Shown piece after piece: positions 35,260-44,457 of a stretch of DNA of 64,000 bases (the first letter of the stretch is position 1; each line of letters starts with the position of its first letter). A program made the position numbers and the translations under genes. The notes below the pieces were generated by a model, which did not search any database, was not told the origin of the DNA, and was given only the letters and a program-made list of their open reading frames with translations. This DNA comes from Candidatus Jettenia caeni (GTDB taxonomy: Bacteria > Planctomycetota > Brocadiia > Brocadiales > Brocadiaceae): positions 744,001 to 808,000 of the forward strand of contig BAFH01000004.1 of assembly GCA_000296795.1 (NCBI GenBank). Direction: 5' to 3'.

Positions 35260-35913
35260 TTATTCTTTCATGCCTGGTCTCATTACAACGGTTTGTTCTT
35301 CACCATACCAATCAAGTTTAATGAGATTTGATTCTATATTTTTTACTTTATATTCCGCTATTTCATCACCTTCTTCAACAAAAATAAAAGGTTTTTTATT
35401 AGCCACCTTATTTGGATTTTCGATTAATGCTTTTTTTGTATTTCCCAGAATCAATATCCCTTGCAGTACTATTTTCGCGGGAGTCCCTCTTGGCTTTTGC
35501 TGGCTCACCACAGTCTGTCCAATTCTTTCTTCTTCTTCATCATCGTCCTCCTCTTCTTTATATACCTCTTGTTTTGAATCTTTTTGTATCTCAGAAGAAA
35601 CCCAGGCGGCACGGTTCGGCGAGAATGGGTTACTTGATAGTATATGCTCATAATAATTTATCTCTTTCGCATTTGTAACCAGAGAAGGCAACATATTTTT
35701 ATTAACCGGCGGTCCCTCTTTGTATTTTTCTGATCTCACGACATCCTCAGTTGGACGATACACTAACCATACGCAAAGAATGGCAAGGACGGCAACACTT
35801 ACAAAAAGACTGAGATTTATTATGGGTAAATAATATTTCCACTGTTTTATCTTTTTTTTAAAGATTTCTATAACAACCCACACTGATTTCGTATTCATAT
35901 GAATAAATTTCAT
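35260..35913 (-). CDS. gspC: GspC-like (PilP-like) secretion protein
   Basis: The 217-residue protein has a short cytoplasmic tail, one membrane segment (about residues 30-50, 'LPIINLSLFVSVAVLAILCVWLV') and a periplasmic part. After an acidic Glu/Asp-rich linker ('EEEDDDEEEER') comes the homology-region-like fold 'IVLQGILILGNTKKALIENPN..KKPFIFVEEGDEIAEYKVKNIESNLIKL', typical of GspC/PilP, which contacts the secretin. The PDZ domain of classical GspC is missing. Its position between gspM and gspF fits a C or P role. It starts 4 nt after gspM. Confidence 0.75.
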   Translation of the reverse strand: MKFIHMNTKSVWVVIEIFKKKIKQWKYYLPIINLSLFVSVAVLAILCVWLVYRPTEDVVRSEKYKEGPPVNKNMLPSLVTNAKEINYYEHILSSNPFSPNRAAWVSSEIQKDSKQEVYKEEEDDDEEEERIGQTVVSQQKPRGTPAKIVLQGILILGNTKKALIENPNKVANKKPFIFVEEGDEIAEYKVKNIESNLIKLDWYGEEQTVVMRPGMKE

Positions 35914-35917
35914 GGAA

Positions 35918-36520
35918 TCACAGCTTCTTTTCTATAGAGGCAACTGCCGTTAAAGTAGATGAAATATTTGCACCTTTTATAACATCAAAACCTAAGGTTT
36001 TGATCCTTAAATTATCTATAAAAAGGAATTTATCATCATTATATTCTATATCATATAAAAAATTTTGTAACTTTTGAGAACTATCCAATTCGGTTATTTC
36101 AAAATTAATTGATACCGTAACGAGATACGGTTTTTTATTAATTACTTCTTTCTTTAAGGCTGTACTTCTTGAAACGCTTAATCCATTCTTGACAGCAAGG
36201 TTATTTACTATCTCCTGTAATTTTGCAAAAGCAAGTTCTTCGGTTTCCTCAGACAAAAATTTTCCCTGGAGTTTTGTATAATATTCTTCCAGATCATTTA
36301 ACCTGCCCTCATAGTAATTTTTATTGGAAACAAATGAATAGTATTTCTTCAGCAGGTTCTTTTGCGTCTCTAATCGCTCTTTCGTTTCGTGAATTGATTC
36401 AAAAAAGGGGGTAATAAGAACTTTATCAATAGCGATATAAAAAAGAACGCTGAGAGCTACAATCAGCAGTATCCTTTCTCTTAACTTGAATTTTCTAAAG
36501 ATCTCTAAGAGTTTTTCCAT
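35918..36520 (-). CDS. gspM: GspM-like (PilO-like) secretion protein
   Basis: The 200-residue protein has a short N-terminus, one hydrophobic segment (about residues 16-32, 'ERILLIVALSVLFYIAIDKVLI') and a coiled-coil plus ferredoxin-like domain ('ETKERLETQKNLLKKYY', then 'VSINFEITELDSSQKLQNFLYDIEYNDDKFLFIDNLRIK'), the layout of GspM/PilO. Such proteins form the periplasmic stalk with GspL. It lies 7 nt after the gspL-like gene, as in known systems. The sequence similarity is weak, so the call rests on topology and order. Confidence 0.7.
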   Translation of the reverse strand: MEKLLEIFRKFKLRERILLIVALSVLFYIAIDKVLITPFFESIHETKERLETQKNLLKKYYSFVSNKNYYEGRLNDLEEYYTKLQGKFLSEETEELAFAKLQEIVNNLAVKNGLSVSRSTALKKEVINKKPYLVTVSINFEITELDSSQKLQNFLYDIEYNDDKFLFIDNLRIKTLGFDVIKGANISSTLTAVASIEKKL

Positions 36521-36527
36521 AATTTAT

Positions 36528-37814
36528 CTACATCTTAATATTTACTTTTATGCGGAACTTTTCCCGTCCGCTTTGTGTCTTCGTAACGGGCGATATTAAA
36601 CCTACTCCAAAAAAAAGTGGTGAATTTTCCAGAATCGGTATCAGGTTTGTAGAAGATACCGCATCGCCTTCTATCTCAAAAGTATTTTTCTCAATGTTCA
36701 TGGCTTTTACCCATGCATCGTTTGGCAATACCTTTGCTAATTCTAAGATTACATCGATCCTTGATACATATTTCCCCTTTATTTCATCTATCTTAGTAAC
36801 GGATTCCTCTAGCATTGTTATACGCTCTTGTAATTTCTCAACAGCAAGCACATCTTTTTTAATTGATTTAGCCTGAGCGTTTATGGTTTTTAGTGTTGCC
36901 ATATTGTTCATCTTTTGAATATAAGGAACAAGAAATGCAAAAAATAGTAAAAAACCCATAATGAAACACATCAATACAATCTGAGGATTTAATCGTTTCT
37001 TGCGTGTCTTAACAAGACTCATATTACATGAGTAGTCAGATAGACCATAAAGCGCGCATCCATAGGATTCAGAATAATCATCCATCAATCGATAAGGAAT
37101 TTTGTATTTATCGAGTGAGAAAACCCCATTATTAGCGCTCGTTAACAATATCTCTTCGGGAGGATTCGCTTTCAGCCAATTGGCTAATTCAGCCTCTGTT
37201 TTTATCATAGCTGATAAAATCAAACGGTCTTTTTCATAGAGATTATAACTGTAACTTTCCGTATTCTTACCAATCAACACAGTAAGATCTTCCTTTTCCT
37301 CTTCCTCCAGTATAGGCAGAAAAGCAAAAGGTGAAATAATAACCCGTGAAGGGTTAATCTTTAAGATGTGCAATTTAGAGAGAATAGTATCCAATTCCAT
37401 TTTTTTTACTGCAATAACAAGAACTCTGGTATCTTGCCTGGTTTGAGAGACTGAATAAGAATCGAAATGAATATCGAAATAAACATTCTCATTACTAAAA
37501 GGTATAAAACTGTCTAATTGATATTCAAGCGCTTCTCTTAACTCTTTGAGATTCGCATGAGGATAATTCATCTCTCTCACAATCGTATATTCTCTCGGCC
37601 AGGAGAAGATAATTTCTCCTTCAAATTTTTCCAATGGCAGCGATAGAGATTCCAGTTGCTGGGTATCCTTGAGCATAAAATCCTTGATGGTATAAGTCTC
37701 ATGAGAATAATGAATGAGTTTTTTATGGACAACCGTTATAATAAGATCGTCCCCTCTGAGCGATAATCCCATCGCCCTTTGAAAAAACATATTTACAAAT
37801 GGTATTCTATTCAT
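36528..37814 (-). CDS. gspL: GspL-like protein (PilM-like plus PilN-like)
   Basis: The 428-residue protein matches the GspL plan: a cytoplasmic actin-like (PilM) part of about 270 residues ('GLSLRGDDLIITVVHK', 'YPHANLKELREALEYQLDSFIPF'), one membrane segment ('IVLMCFIMGFLLFFAFLVPYI', about 285-305) and a periplasmic coiled-coil plus PilN-like domain ('SRIDVILELAKVLPNDAWVKAMNIEKNTFEIEGDAVS'). It recruits the ATPase to the membrane. Order L-M-C-F is as in fused-PilMN secretion loci. Confidence 0.78.
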   Translation of the reverse strand: MNRIPFVNMFFQRAMGLSLRGDDLIITVVHKKLIHYSHETYTIKDFMLKDTQQLESLSLPLEKFEGEIIFSWPREYTIVREMNYPHANLKELREALEYQLDSFIPFSNENVYFDIHFDSYSVSQTRQDTRVLVIAVKKMELDTILSKLHILKINPSRVIISPFAFLPILEEEEKEDLTVLIGKNTESYSYNLYEKDRLILSAMIKTEAELANWLKANPPEEILLTSANNGVFSLDKYKIPYRLMDDYSESYGCALYGLSDYSCNMSLVKTRKKRLNPQIVLMCFIMGFLLFFAFLVPYIQKMNNMATLKTINAQAKSIKKDVLAVEKLQERITMLEESVTKIDEIKGKYVSRIDVILELAKVLPNDAWVKAMNIEKNTFEIEGDAVSSTNLIPILENSPLFFGVGLISPVTKTQSGREKFRIKVNIKM

Positions 37815-37838
37815 ACTTGCTTGAAATCTCTACTACTG

Positions 37839-38906
37839 TTAAGGATACGCTGCAATAACTTTACAATTATCCAGACTTTTCTGAATAACGATTTTATAAG
37901 AATTTTTTATCTTATCTGAAGAAGCAATTGCATAAATTGTCATATAATTTGAATCAGAGATTGTTAAATAATTTAAAATCTTCTGATAATCCTTACCTAC
38001 AATACCAAACTGTGATAAGAGATCTTTCAAAGAATCTATCCTTTTAACACTCCCCCATTTTTTCCTAAATTGAATTATCGCTTCAGCAATTTCGGAAGTA
38101 AACATAGGAACAGAGGAAAAAACTTCTCTCGATGCAAAGTTCACATTTATTTTCCCTGCACCGTAAATAGTTAAGTGTTCTCTTATCATCTCAAAGATGT
38201 GTGGAGTAACACCTTTCACCAATGCCATTTCCTCGATAGATTCAAATGATCCATTTTTTGGCTCATAGGGATCTGGTAAAGAACTATAATAATCTTTTTC
38301 GGCGCCGTTAATATGGTGTAAATCATCTTTATCAAGCCAATCCAGGAGAGAATCTGTTATCGTTTCTGCAGTAAGTATATCTAATTTGCAAAAAGTAAGA
38401 AATTTAACAAAAGTATCCTTCGTATCATCTGTTATTTTGTTTATATTTATCTTTCCACTCTCATCACTAATAAATACATCACAATTTCTCTCTCCTATTT
38501 TTACAGAATAGGGTCTACTCCTTGGTTTCCAGGGGCGTCTGCCAGCTATATTCTTATTTTTTTTATTATCATATAACAACCGATTCCCTTTTATCTTTTT
38601 GACATCTTTATCCCCTGTATCTTTTTCTTCGATTCCTGTCCCCACAAGCATCCGGGTAGCATAAATACATGCTCCTCGTGCTGCGTAAATATTTTTTATA
38701 CGTTCTGTAGAAGTAATTTCTGTTTTTATGGCAACACTCGTATTTCGTGTAAAACTTAATGCAACAAAACCCAAAATTACTATTGTCCAAAGGCTAAAAA
38801 TTAGTACGTAACCATGATCGGCGATATAATCTCTTGCTCCTCCCCATATCTTGATACCTTGAGTTTTATTGCCTTGGGAATTTTTCCACTTATTTTCTCT
38901 TTCCAT
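37839..38906 (-). CDS. gspK: Type II secretion minor pseudopilin GspK
   Basis: GspK caps the pseudopilus tip. The 355-residue protein has an N-terminal leader before 'GYVLIFSLWTIVILGFVALSFTRN', the hydrophobic pseudopilin helix, and the large GspK globular part with its SAM-like helix-hairpin motifs ('DESGKININKITDD' and 'GKINVNFASREVFSSVPMFTSEIAEAIIQFRKKWG'). The ATG at 38906 makes the gene overlap gspJ by 106 nt. No later in-frame ATG, GTG or TTG precedes the hydrophobic segment in a better position. Confidence 0.88.
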   Translation of the reverse strand: MERENKWKNSQGNKTQGIKIWGGARDYIADHGYVLIFSLWTIVILGFVALSFTRNTSVAIKTEITSTERIKNIYAARGACIYATRMLVGTGIEEKDTGDKDVKKIKGNRLLYDNKKNKNIAGRRPWKPRSRPYSVKIGERNCDVFISDESGKININKITDDTKDTFVKFLTFCKLDILTAETITDSLLDWLDKDDLHHINGAEKDYYSSLPDPYEPKNGSFESIEEMALVKGVTPHIFEMIREHLTIYGAGKINVNFASREVFSSVPMFTSEIAEAIIQFRKKWGSVKRIDSLKDLLSQFGIVGKDYQKILNYLTISDSNYMTIYAIASSDKIKNSYKIVIQKSLDNCKVIAAYP

Positions 38907-39523
38907 TTTAAATCTGTGCCTTTTATACTAACAGAGTCCCGATCCATCGCTTTAAAGTCTTTTTCGTTATCGCTATCCTCTTTATCAAGATATTCAAACG
39001 ATATCGTATCACAATCCTTAAAAAAAGTTGTAGTGTCTCTATCCATAATTAACTTGTTTTCAATTTCCTCAAATAGTTTGATAAGCGCCGGATTTCCCTT
39101 CGACTCAGTATACATAAGATCGTATTTACCATTCTCGCGAAGTACAATTTTATACGTAGCAATTATCATTCCTTGTCCATAATGTTTCTTTAGAGAAAGT
39201 GGTGATACAAAAATCAGTACATCTTTCTCTCCTGAAAAATAAAAACTTTCTTTTTTTTTGCTTTCCATAAGAGATGGCGCAGGGGTATTCTTCTTATCAT
39301 TGGTGTTATCACTTGTGGCTTTTAAAATATACAACGAAGATACTTGTTGCCAGAAGAAATCGAAGGAAGCTTTTTCTTTTGTTGAATTATTAAACCAAAT
39401 TTCCTCCCTTTCCATCGAAAATAGGCCCAATCTTATAGCGTAAGCACTGGACATAATTAAAATTGTACCAATAAAAACCGCTATAAGTAATTCGAATAAT
39501 GTGAATCCTCCGTTACGTTCCAT
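38801..39523 (-). CDS. gspJ: Type II secretion minor pseudopilin GspJ
   Basis: The 240-residue protein starts with a class III leader, MERNGG/FTLFELLIAVFIGTILIMSSAY, with Gly at -1, Phe at +1 and Glu at +5 as required for prepilin peptidase. The globular part has 'EEIWFNNSTKEKASFDFFWQQVSSLYI' and 'SFEYLDKEDSDNEKDFKAMD', consistent with GspJ, which in the complex binds GspI and GspK. Its 3' end overlaps gspK by 106 nt in another frame. Confidence 0.8.
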   Translation of the reverse strand: MERNGGFTLFELLIAVFIGTILIMSSAYAIRLGLFSMEREEIWFNNSTKEKASFDFFWQQVSSLYILKATSDNTNDKKNTPAPSLMESKKKESFYFSGEKDVLIFVSPLSLKKHYGQGMIIATYKIVLRENGKYDLMYTESKGNPALIKLFEEIENKLIMDRDTTTFFKDCDTISFEYLDKEDSDNEKDFKAMDRDSVSIKGTDLKWKEKISGKIPKAIKLKVSRYGEEQEIISPIMVTY

Positions 39524-39567
39524 GTATAATTCTATTCCAGAACAAATACCTCTTGTGAATAACTGGT

Positions 39568-40155
39568 TTATTCAGATAGAGATTTTTCTTTTTTATCTTT
39601 TGTTATCTTTTTATTATCCTCAGATTCAATATCCTTAGATTCAGGAGAAGAAAAAACGGTATCGATAATTATCCCTCCAACTTCTGTATTCAATAATATA
39701 ATCCCTTTCGGAAGAAATACTTTGTTATCTTCTTCTCTACTCAATATATTTGAACGTAATTTTTCTTTCTCTTCTTTATAGGTATCAACTTCAACTACTT
39801 TCCATTGGATCCCGTTTTTTGTTTTACCCTCAAAAATTTTCTTTTCATCGAGATTAATAGGGGTCTTCTCCAGAATACCCAGGAATGCTTCTTCCGTTTT
39901 AGTTCTGGCGAGCAGTACCAGCTTTATGTGATCATCAATTCTTCCTCGTAATTTTGAGGAATTTCCCACTAAACTAAAAAAAATACTTAGAGAAACAGCC
40001 ATAATTGCCAGGGCTACCATAACTTCAAGAACAGTAAACCCTGTTAAAAGCTCTTGGCGAGATTTTATATCCTGCCCAAACTTTCTATCACTTTCATTCT
40101 GCCGTGCAGAATATAGTTCTTTTTCTCCTATGGTATAGCCGTGTTGATTATTCAT
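39568..40155 (-). CDS. gspI: GspI-like pseudopilin
   Basis: The 195-residue product contains the prepilin motif 'LLTG/FTVLEVMVALAIMAVSLSIFFSL' with Glu at +5, preceded by a leader of about 38 residues, which is long for this class; the true start may lie further in. The rest ('TEEAFLGILEKTPINLDEKKIFEGKTKNGIQWKVVEVDTY') fits the GspI pattern. Position between gspD and gspJ supports the call. Confidence 0.75.
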   Translation of the reverse strand: MNNQHGYTIGEKELYSARQNESDRKFGQDIKSRQELLTGFTVLEVMVALAIMAVSLSIFFSLVGNSSKLRGRIDDHIKLVLLARTKTEEAFLGILEKTPINLDEKKIFEGKTKNGIQWKVVEVDTYKEEKEKLRSNILSREEDNKVFLPKGIILLNTEVGGIIIDTVFSSPESKDIESEDNKKITKDKKEKSLSE

Positions 40156-40187
40156 CTGTGCGTAGGGTAAATACCGATTTGATACTC

Positions 40188-42206
40188 CTATCTTTCAACA
40201 TCGTTTGCTTTTCCCCTTAGTAATGGCTCTATCTCCCTGAGTTTCTTTTCAAAGGCGTCCGTTAATGAATCCGCTTCTTCTGCAGTAGCTGCAATATAAG
40301 GGGTTAATAACATTAATAATTCTGTCCTTCTATTTCGAATAGATGTAGTTTTAAACAAGTTTCCTAAAAAAGGGATATCTCCCAAGATTGGGATCTTCTC
40401 CACTGTTTTTTCATTTCTTTGCTCAATTATACCACCTAAACTAATGGTATGCCCGCTTTTTATAACAAGCGATGTCTCTGCCTGTCGGGTAGAGAATGTT
40501 GGTGAATTAGTAACCCCTGTCGTGGTTGTTTGTGCATCACTTACTTCTTGTTTTATATCCAGGGTAATAAAATCGTTTTCTGCAATATGAGGAGTTACCG
40601 TAAGAATAATACCGGTTGGACGATACTGAACTTGCTCAAATGTTACCGTGGTTCCTGTTTGCTGACCTGAACTTGTAAGAATGGGCACTTCACTACCAAC
40701 TTGTATATTTGCAGGTTGCTCATCCCGTACAAGGATATGGGGAGCGGATAATATCCTTGCCCTTGAATTTATTGCAAGGATTTGCAATAAAAGATCAAAA
40801 TCCCCTCTATCAATCTTTACAAACGGCCGGCCTGCTGTAGGGAGGAGATCGCCCAATCCCCGTAACTCTACACTACTCCCTACATCAACTGCCCATTCTG
40901 CCCCGTAATCCAAATCGTCCCTCAAATTGACTTCCAGGATTAAGGCTTCAATAAAAACTTGTTCCGGGGTAGCATCTACGGCTTCTATGATTGCTTTGAT
41001 ACCCCGGTAATCGCTCGGTAACGCCTTAACCACAATTGAATTTGTTTTCGGATCGGCTACAATTTTCATAGCCTCAAGCTGTTCTTTCCCCACTACTTTC
41101 GGTTGTGCTGCCATTTTTTCAGCGTAAATCTGTGTCAGGACCGGTACTATTGTCTCTGCTTTTTGATGCTGCATTTTATAAACATATATCCTCGTTTCCT
41201 CTTCTAATGCCGTGGGCGCCACATCAACATTTTTTATCCAGAGATCAATTTTTGGCAAGAGCTCCGGTAGCCTGGTAATAACTAACATCTTATTTGTATC
41301 CGAAAATGGTATGAAATTAAACCCACCTTCAGCGCCTACCTTTCCACCCAGTGATTGTGCAAAGGTCGTAAGATCCTTCGCCATATTTCTTGCATCTACA
41401 TATTTAAAATCGTAGAACTTTACCGCCTTGCCAGCAAAGAAGGGAACATCAAAGGTTTTTATCAGGGTAAGGAGTTTCTCCATATTTGACGCAGATTCGA
41501 TAAGGATGATAAATTGAGATTCACTATGAGTAACGATATTCCCTATACTGGAAATGAAGGGCCGTAATGTCGCCTGCAAATTTTTTGGACTTTCATACTC
41601 CAGGGGGACTATTTGAATTATTATATCCTTACTCCAGGGAGGAATTTTATCCCCTAAAATAACAACGTTTGATTCTTGCCGGGCATCTGCTTTGGGAAGT
41701 ATCCTGTAAATTTCTCCTTCTTTTATCATGGCAAAATTATATACATTGAGGAATGTCTTAAGCATCGAAAGAAGCTCTTCTTTGTAAACCTGTCCGGTGA
41801 TATGGAGATTAATTCTACCGCCTACCCTGTTATCTAAAATATAGTTTAGATTAAGAATCTCACCTAAAATAACATTCAAAATATCTTTTATTTCCGCATT
41901 CTCAAAATTAAATGCAACGTCAATTTTATCACCTTCATACTGTGGTCTATGAAAAACAGGTTCGGGTTTTTTATGTTCTGCCGGATATACGAATTCATTG
42001 GGTATATCTTTTTTTTCCTCTTCCGCTTTCGCCTCTTTTTTGGTCGAGATCTCATATTCCCAAGCCTTCTTTTCTATTTCTTCTTTTGTAGTAGAAAGGG
42101 TTATAGGCTTTTTAAACGGTGCAAATTCCAGCTTTTTAACTTGCTTTCCATGACAACCAAAAAGGATCAAGATAGGTACTGCTACACATAACAAGCGTTT
42201 CATCAT
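40188..42206 (-). CDS. gspD: Type II secretion outer-membrane secretin GspD
   Basis: GspD forms the outer-membrane pore. The 672-residue protein starts with a lipoprotein signal (MMKRLLCVAVPILILFGC), whose Cys18 is the likely lipidation site. N0/N-type domains follow ('VAFNFENAEIKDILNVILGEILNLNYILDN...GRINLHITGQVYKEELLSMLKTFLNVYN' and 'AKAVKFYDFKYVDARNMAKDL'). The secretin core follows, with 'VPILTSSGQQTGTTVTFEQVQYRPTGIILTVTPHI', 'RQAETSLVIKSGHTISLGGIIEQRN' and 'IPILGDIPFLGNLFKTTSIRNRRTELLMLLTPYI'. An SD-like GGGAGAG precedes the start. It is the first gene of the gsp operon. Confidence 0.94.
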   Translation of the reverse strand: MMKRLLCVAVPILILFGCHGKQVKKLEFAPFKKPITLSTTKEEIEKKAWEYEISTKKEAKAEEEKKDIPNEFVYPAEHKKPEPVFHRPQYEGDKIDVAFNFENAEIKDILNVILGEILNLNYILDNRVGGRINLHITGQVYKEELLSMLKTFLNVYNFAMIKEGEIYRILPKADARQESNVVILGDKIPPWSKDIIIQIVPLEYESPKNLQATLRPFISSIGNIVTHSESQFIILIESASNMEKLLTLIKTFDVPFFAGKAVKFYDFKYVDARNMAKDLTTFAQSLGGKVGAEGGFNFIPFSDTNKMLVITRLPELLPKIDLWIKNVDVAPTALEEETRIYVYKMQHQKAETIVPVLTQIYAEKMAAQPKVVGKEQLEAMKIVADPKTNSIVVKALPSDYRGIKAIIEAVDATPEQVFIEALILEVNLRDDLDYGAEWAVDVGSSVELRGLGDLLPTAGRPFVKIDRGDFDLLLQILAINSRARILSAPHILVRDEQPANIQVGSEVPILTSSGQQTGTTVTFEQVQYRPTGIILTVTPHIAENDFITLDIKQEVSDAQTTTTGVTNSPTFSTRQAETSLVIKSGHTISLGGIIEQRNEKTVEKIPILGDIPFLGNLFKTTSIRNRRTELLMLLTPYIAATAEEADSLTDAFEKKLREIEPLLRGKANDVER

Positions 42207-42364
42207 CTGTAACTCTCCCGGAGGGGTAACTTATTCATAATACAACTTTTATACTGATTTTGTGTTTCTGCGAAGGAAATACGATCTAAATCACTTTTTC
42301 AATTATACGTTATATGTTTAATCTTAATTACTTATGATACTACTTCCGGTGGGTAAATTCAGAG

Positions 42365-42454
42365 TGGTGCGGAAGGGGGGATTTGAACCCCCACCCCGGT
42401 ATCAGCGGGACTAGCCCCTCAAACTAGCGCGTCTGCCGATTCCGCCACTTCCGC
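42365..42454 (-). tRNA. tRNA-Leu (anticodon GAG)
   Basis: On the minus strand the sequence folds as a class II tRNA. The acceptor is GCGGAAG pairing with CTTCCGC, then discriminator A and an encoded CCA (42365-42367). The anticodon loop reads TTTGAGG, so the anticodon is GAG (codon CUC/CUU). A long variable arm (TAGTCCCGCTGATACCGGGG region) and the T-loop GGTTCAAATC are present. Length is 90 nt with CCA, 87 without. It lies about 160 nt upstream of gspD on the same strand. Confidence 0.95.
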
Positions 42455-42790
42455 ATTTCATAGAATTGTATATATCTGATTAAACCAAAAATATCGTATA
42501 ATTCTAACATTCTGTTATAAAAAGTCAATTATTTTTAGACACCTTATAGATTATTTTATCAACTTTCTTTCTATGATTCATTACAATTATGTACCTTAAG
42601 AATACATTTCTGTCGCCTTACATTTATTTTTCTCATGGAATATGATACTGAATTTTACCTATAAAAATGCCACAAATGTTTCGTATATTTTGTGTTAAAA
42701 TCTTTATTATTATACCATAAATATTGGCACATAATATGTTGGTAACTGTAAACACCTACCTTTTTGAATCTTTATATTGTAATTATAAAA
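42455..42790. other. AT-rich intergenic region
   Basis: About 335 bases between tRNA-Leu and the pseudopilin gene contain only very AT-rich sequence. It should include the tRNA promoter (minus strand) and the pseudopilin promoter (plus strand); I see no reading frame, repeat or hairpin of note. Confidence 0.3.
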
Positions 42791-43495
42791 ATGATTACAA
42801 AAAATTATGGATTTACTATTATTGAGTTATTGATAGCTGTTACTGTTGTTACCATCTTAATGAGTATCATCCTCCCCATGCTCTCCATTATCCGACACAA
42901 AGCACAGCAAGTTGTGTGTAGCAACAACCTACGTGAATTATTTCTTGCCTTTGAACAATACGCTAATGATAATAACGGTTTACTTCCCCGTTCAAACAAT
43001 AATAATCAAAGCCGGGATAATTCAAAAACCTGTAGCGCAGAAGTTTGGTTTAAAGCGGTTGATCATTACTTAACTTCGTCAATCATACCAAATGAAAGGG
43101 ACAAAATCTCATATGAGGAACGGCTTTTACTCATAAAACAAGATCCCATTTTTAAAACCGTACCTCTTTCTAAACAAGATACGACTCGCACGATTAAGAT
43201 GAACCGATATCTGGTACCCAAATCCGAATGTCAACGATCTATTGAATCTATTCAAAATCCAACAAGAACGGTATTGTTGTTCGATGGCCGAATTGATAGT
43301 AGTGGAGTTGCAAATGATTTTGAAGGATCGCACAATATCGTTGCACAAAGGCATTCAAAGGCTGCAAACATTCTCTTTGTTGACGGCCATGTAGAATGCA
43401 TACAAAATGGCGATTCAGATGGAACAACAAATGAAGGCTGGTCAAATTCCCATGCAGGGCGAGAGTTAGTCTGGGACCCGGACGTCGATCCTTAA
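42791..43495 (+). CDS. Pseudopilin with C-terminal H-x9-DG signature
   Basis: Starting at the ATG at 42791 (not the upstream TTG), the product has a prepilin leader MITKNYG/FTIIELLIAVTVVTILMSIILPML with Glu at +5 and a hydrophobic helix. The C-terminal 'RHSKAANILFVDGHVECI' has the spacing His-x9-Asp-Gly that is typical of the many planctomycete and verrucomicrobial type II pseudopilins of the DUF1559/H-X9-DG class. It stands alone, divergent from the gspD operon and convergent with ftsQ, and may supply the major pseudopilin that the gsp operon lacks (inference). Confidence 0.82.
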   Translation: MITKNYGFTIIELLIAVTVVTILMSIILPMLSIIRHKAQQVVCSNNLRELFLAFEQYANDNNGLLPRSNNNNQSRDNSKTCSAEVWFKAVDHYLTSSIIPNERDKISYEERLLLIKQDPIFKTVPLSKQDTTRTIKMNRYLVPKSECQRSIESIQNPTRTVLLFDGRIDSSGVANDFEGSHNIVAQRHSKAANILFVDGHVECIQNGDSDGTTNEGWSNSHAGRELVWDPDVDP

Positions 43496-43512
43496 TTTAC
43501 CCTAAACAATTT

Positions 43513-44457
43513 TTAGCGCTCTTCTCTTAAGTCATCAACCTTTGCCCATCGCTTGCCTACAGGTTTTTTCCAGCGAACATCAATATATTCCATTTGTCTC
43601 AGATTTGTTCCTTCTGATTTTGCAACACTGAGAAGATTCTGAAGCTTCTCTTCATCAGAAAGTTCGTTCTGTTCATTACAGAAAGAAGAACATCCCCATC
43701 GTATTTGTGTATTATTCTCTGTCCATAATATAATATCGCTTTTACCTGTAGACCGCCTTTTACATACATTTGATACATCTACGACTAAAATTTTAAAAAT
43801 ATTATGTATATTGTTTGCCTTGAGAAACTTTATGAGATTTACTCCTGCTTTAATCCCTCTATCATCCCATGTATTTCCGTATAAAGGTAACTTTGAAAAC
43901 CGATTACCCCGAATATACGGACTATCATATTCCGCATTTGGCAACAGATAATATTCTTTTGGTAATAAAATACATTCATCATCAACAAGATAGGTATTCT
44001 TCCCACTTTTAATCACAGCCGCAGGCTTACGCAGTACCAGGGTAATACTTAATGTATTGGGAAATATTTTCTTGATCGAATCTACTTTTTTAATCAAAGC
44101 AACCTCCTCATAAACTTCTGCAATTTTTTGCGTTAGATCGTTTTCATACATGTTATAACGTTCATTCAAGGTCTTTATATTTTTTATATATTCAGAAAAA
44201 CGATCAGTTACCCAAGGTGGGGTTTGAAATGAGAACGTGGAAGGGCTAACTTTGAAAACCGTTAAATCTGTTAAAGAATACCATACCTTCTTTAATCCCC
44301 ATATTACCAAAATTGTTACACATACAAACACAAGATATCGTAAACAAAAAAAGTACAACACCCTTTTTATTTCAGCCTTCTTCGCGGAAAAGAAGTGAAC
44401 AAAATACTTGAGATGTAATGTATTATGAATAATATCTTTAACTTTGTATTGATTCAT
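43513..44457 (-). CDS. ftsQ: FtsQ-like cell-division protein
   Basis: The 314-residue protein has a cytoplasmic N-terminus, one membrane segment (about residues 33-58, 'YFFCLRYLVFVCVTILVIWGL') and a periplasmic part with POTRA-like and FtsQ beta domains ('VFKVSPSTFSFQTPPWVTDRF', 'VDSIKKIFPNTLSITLVLRKPAAVI', 'YLVDDECILLPKEY' and 'YIDVRWKKPVGK'). FtsQ links the divisome with FtsL and FtsI. It overlaps the end of ddl by 20 nt. It is the last gene of the cluster: ftsA and ftsZ, which normally follow, are replaced by the convergent pseudopilin gene. Confidence 0.82.
   Translation of the reverse strand: MNQYKVKDIIHNTLHLKYFVHFFSAKKAEIKRVLYFFCLRYLVFVCVTILVIWGLKKVWYSLTDLTVFKVSPSTFSFQTPPWVTDRFSEYIKNIKTLNERYNMYENDLTQKIAEVYEEVALIKKVDSIKKIFPNTLSITLVLRKPAAVIKSGKNTYLVDDECILLPKEYYLLPNAEYDSPYIRGNRFSKLPLYGNTWDDRGIKAGVNLIKFLKANNIHNIFKILVVDVSNVCKRRSTGKSDIILWTENNTQIRWGCSSFCNEQNELSDEEKLQNLLSVAKSEGTNLRQMEYIDVRWKKPVGKRWAKVDDLREER

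Noticed and set aside
35243-35653. 136-codon plus-strand frame over gspC
   Set aside because: Ser/Phe-rich mirror of the acidic GspC linker; no start signal.
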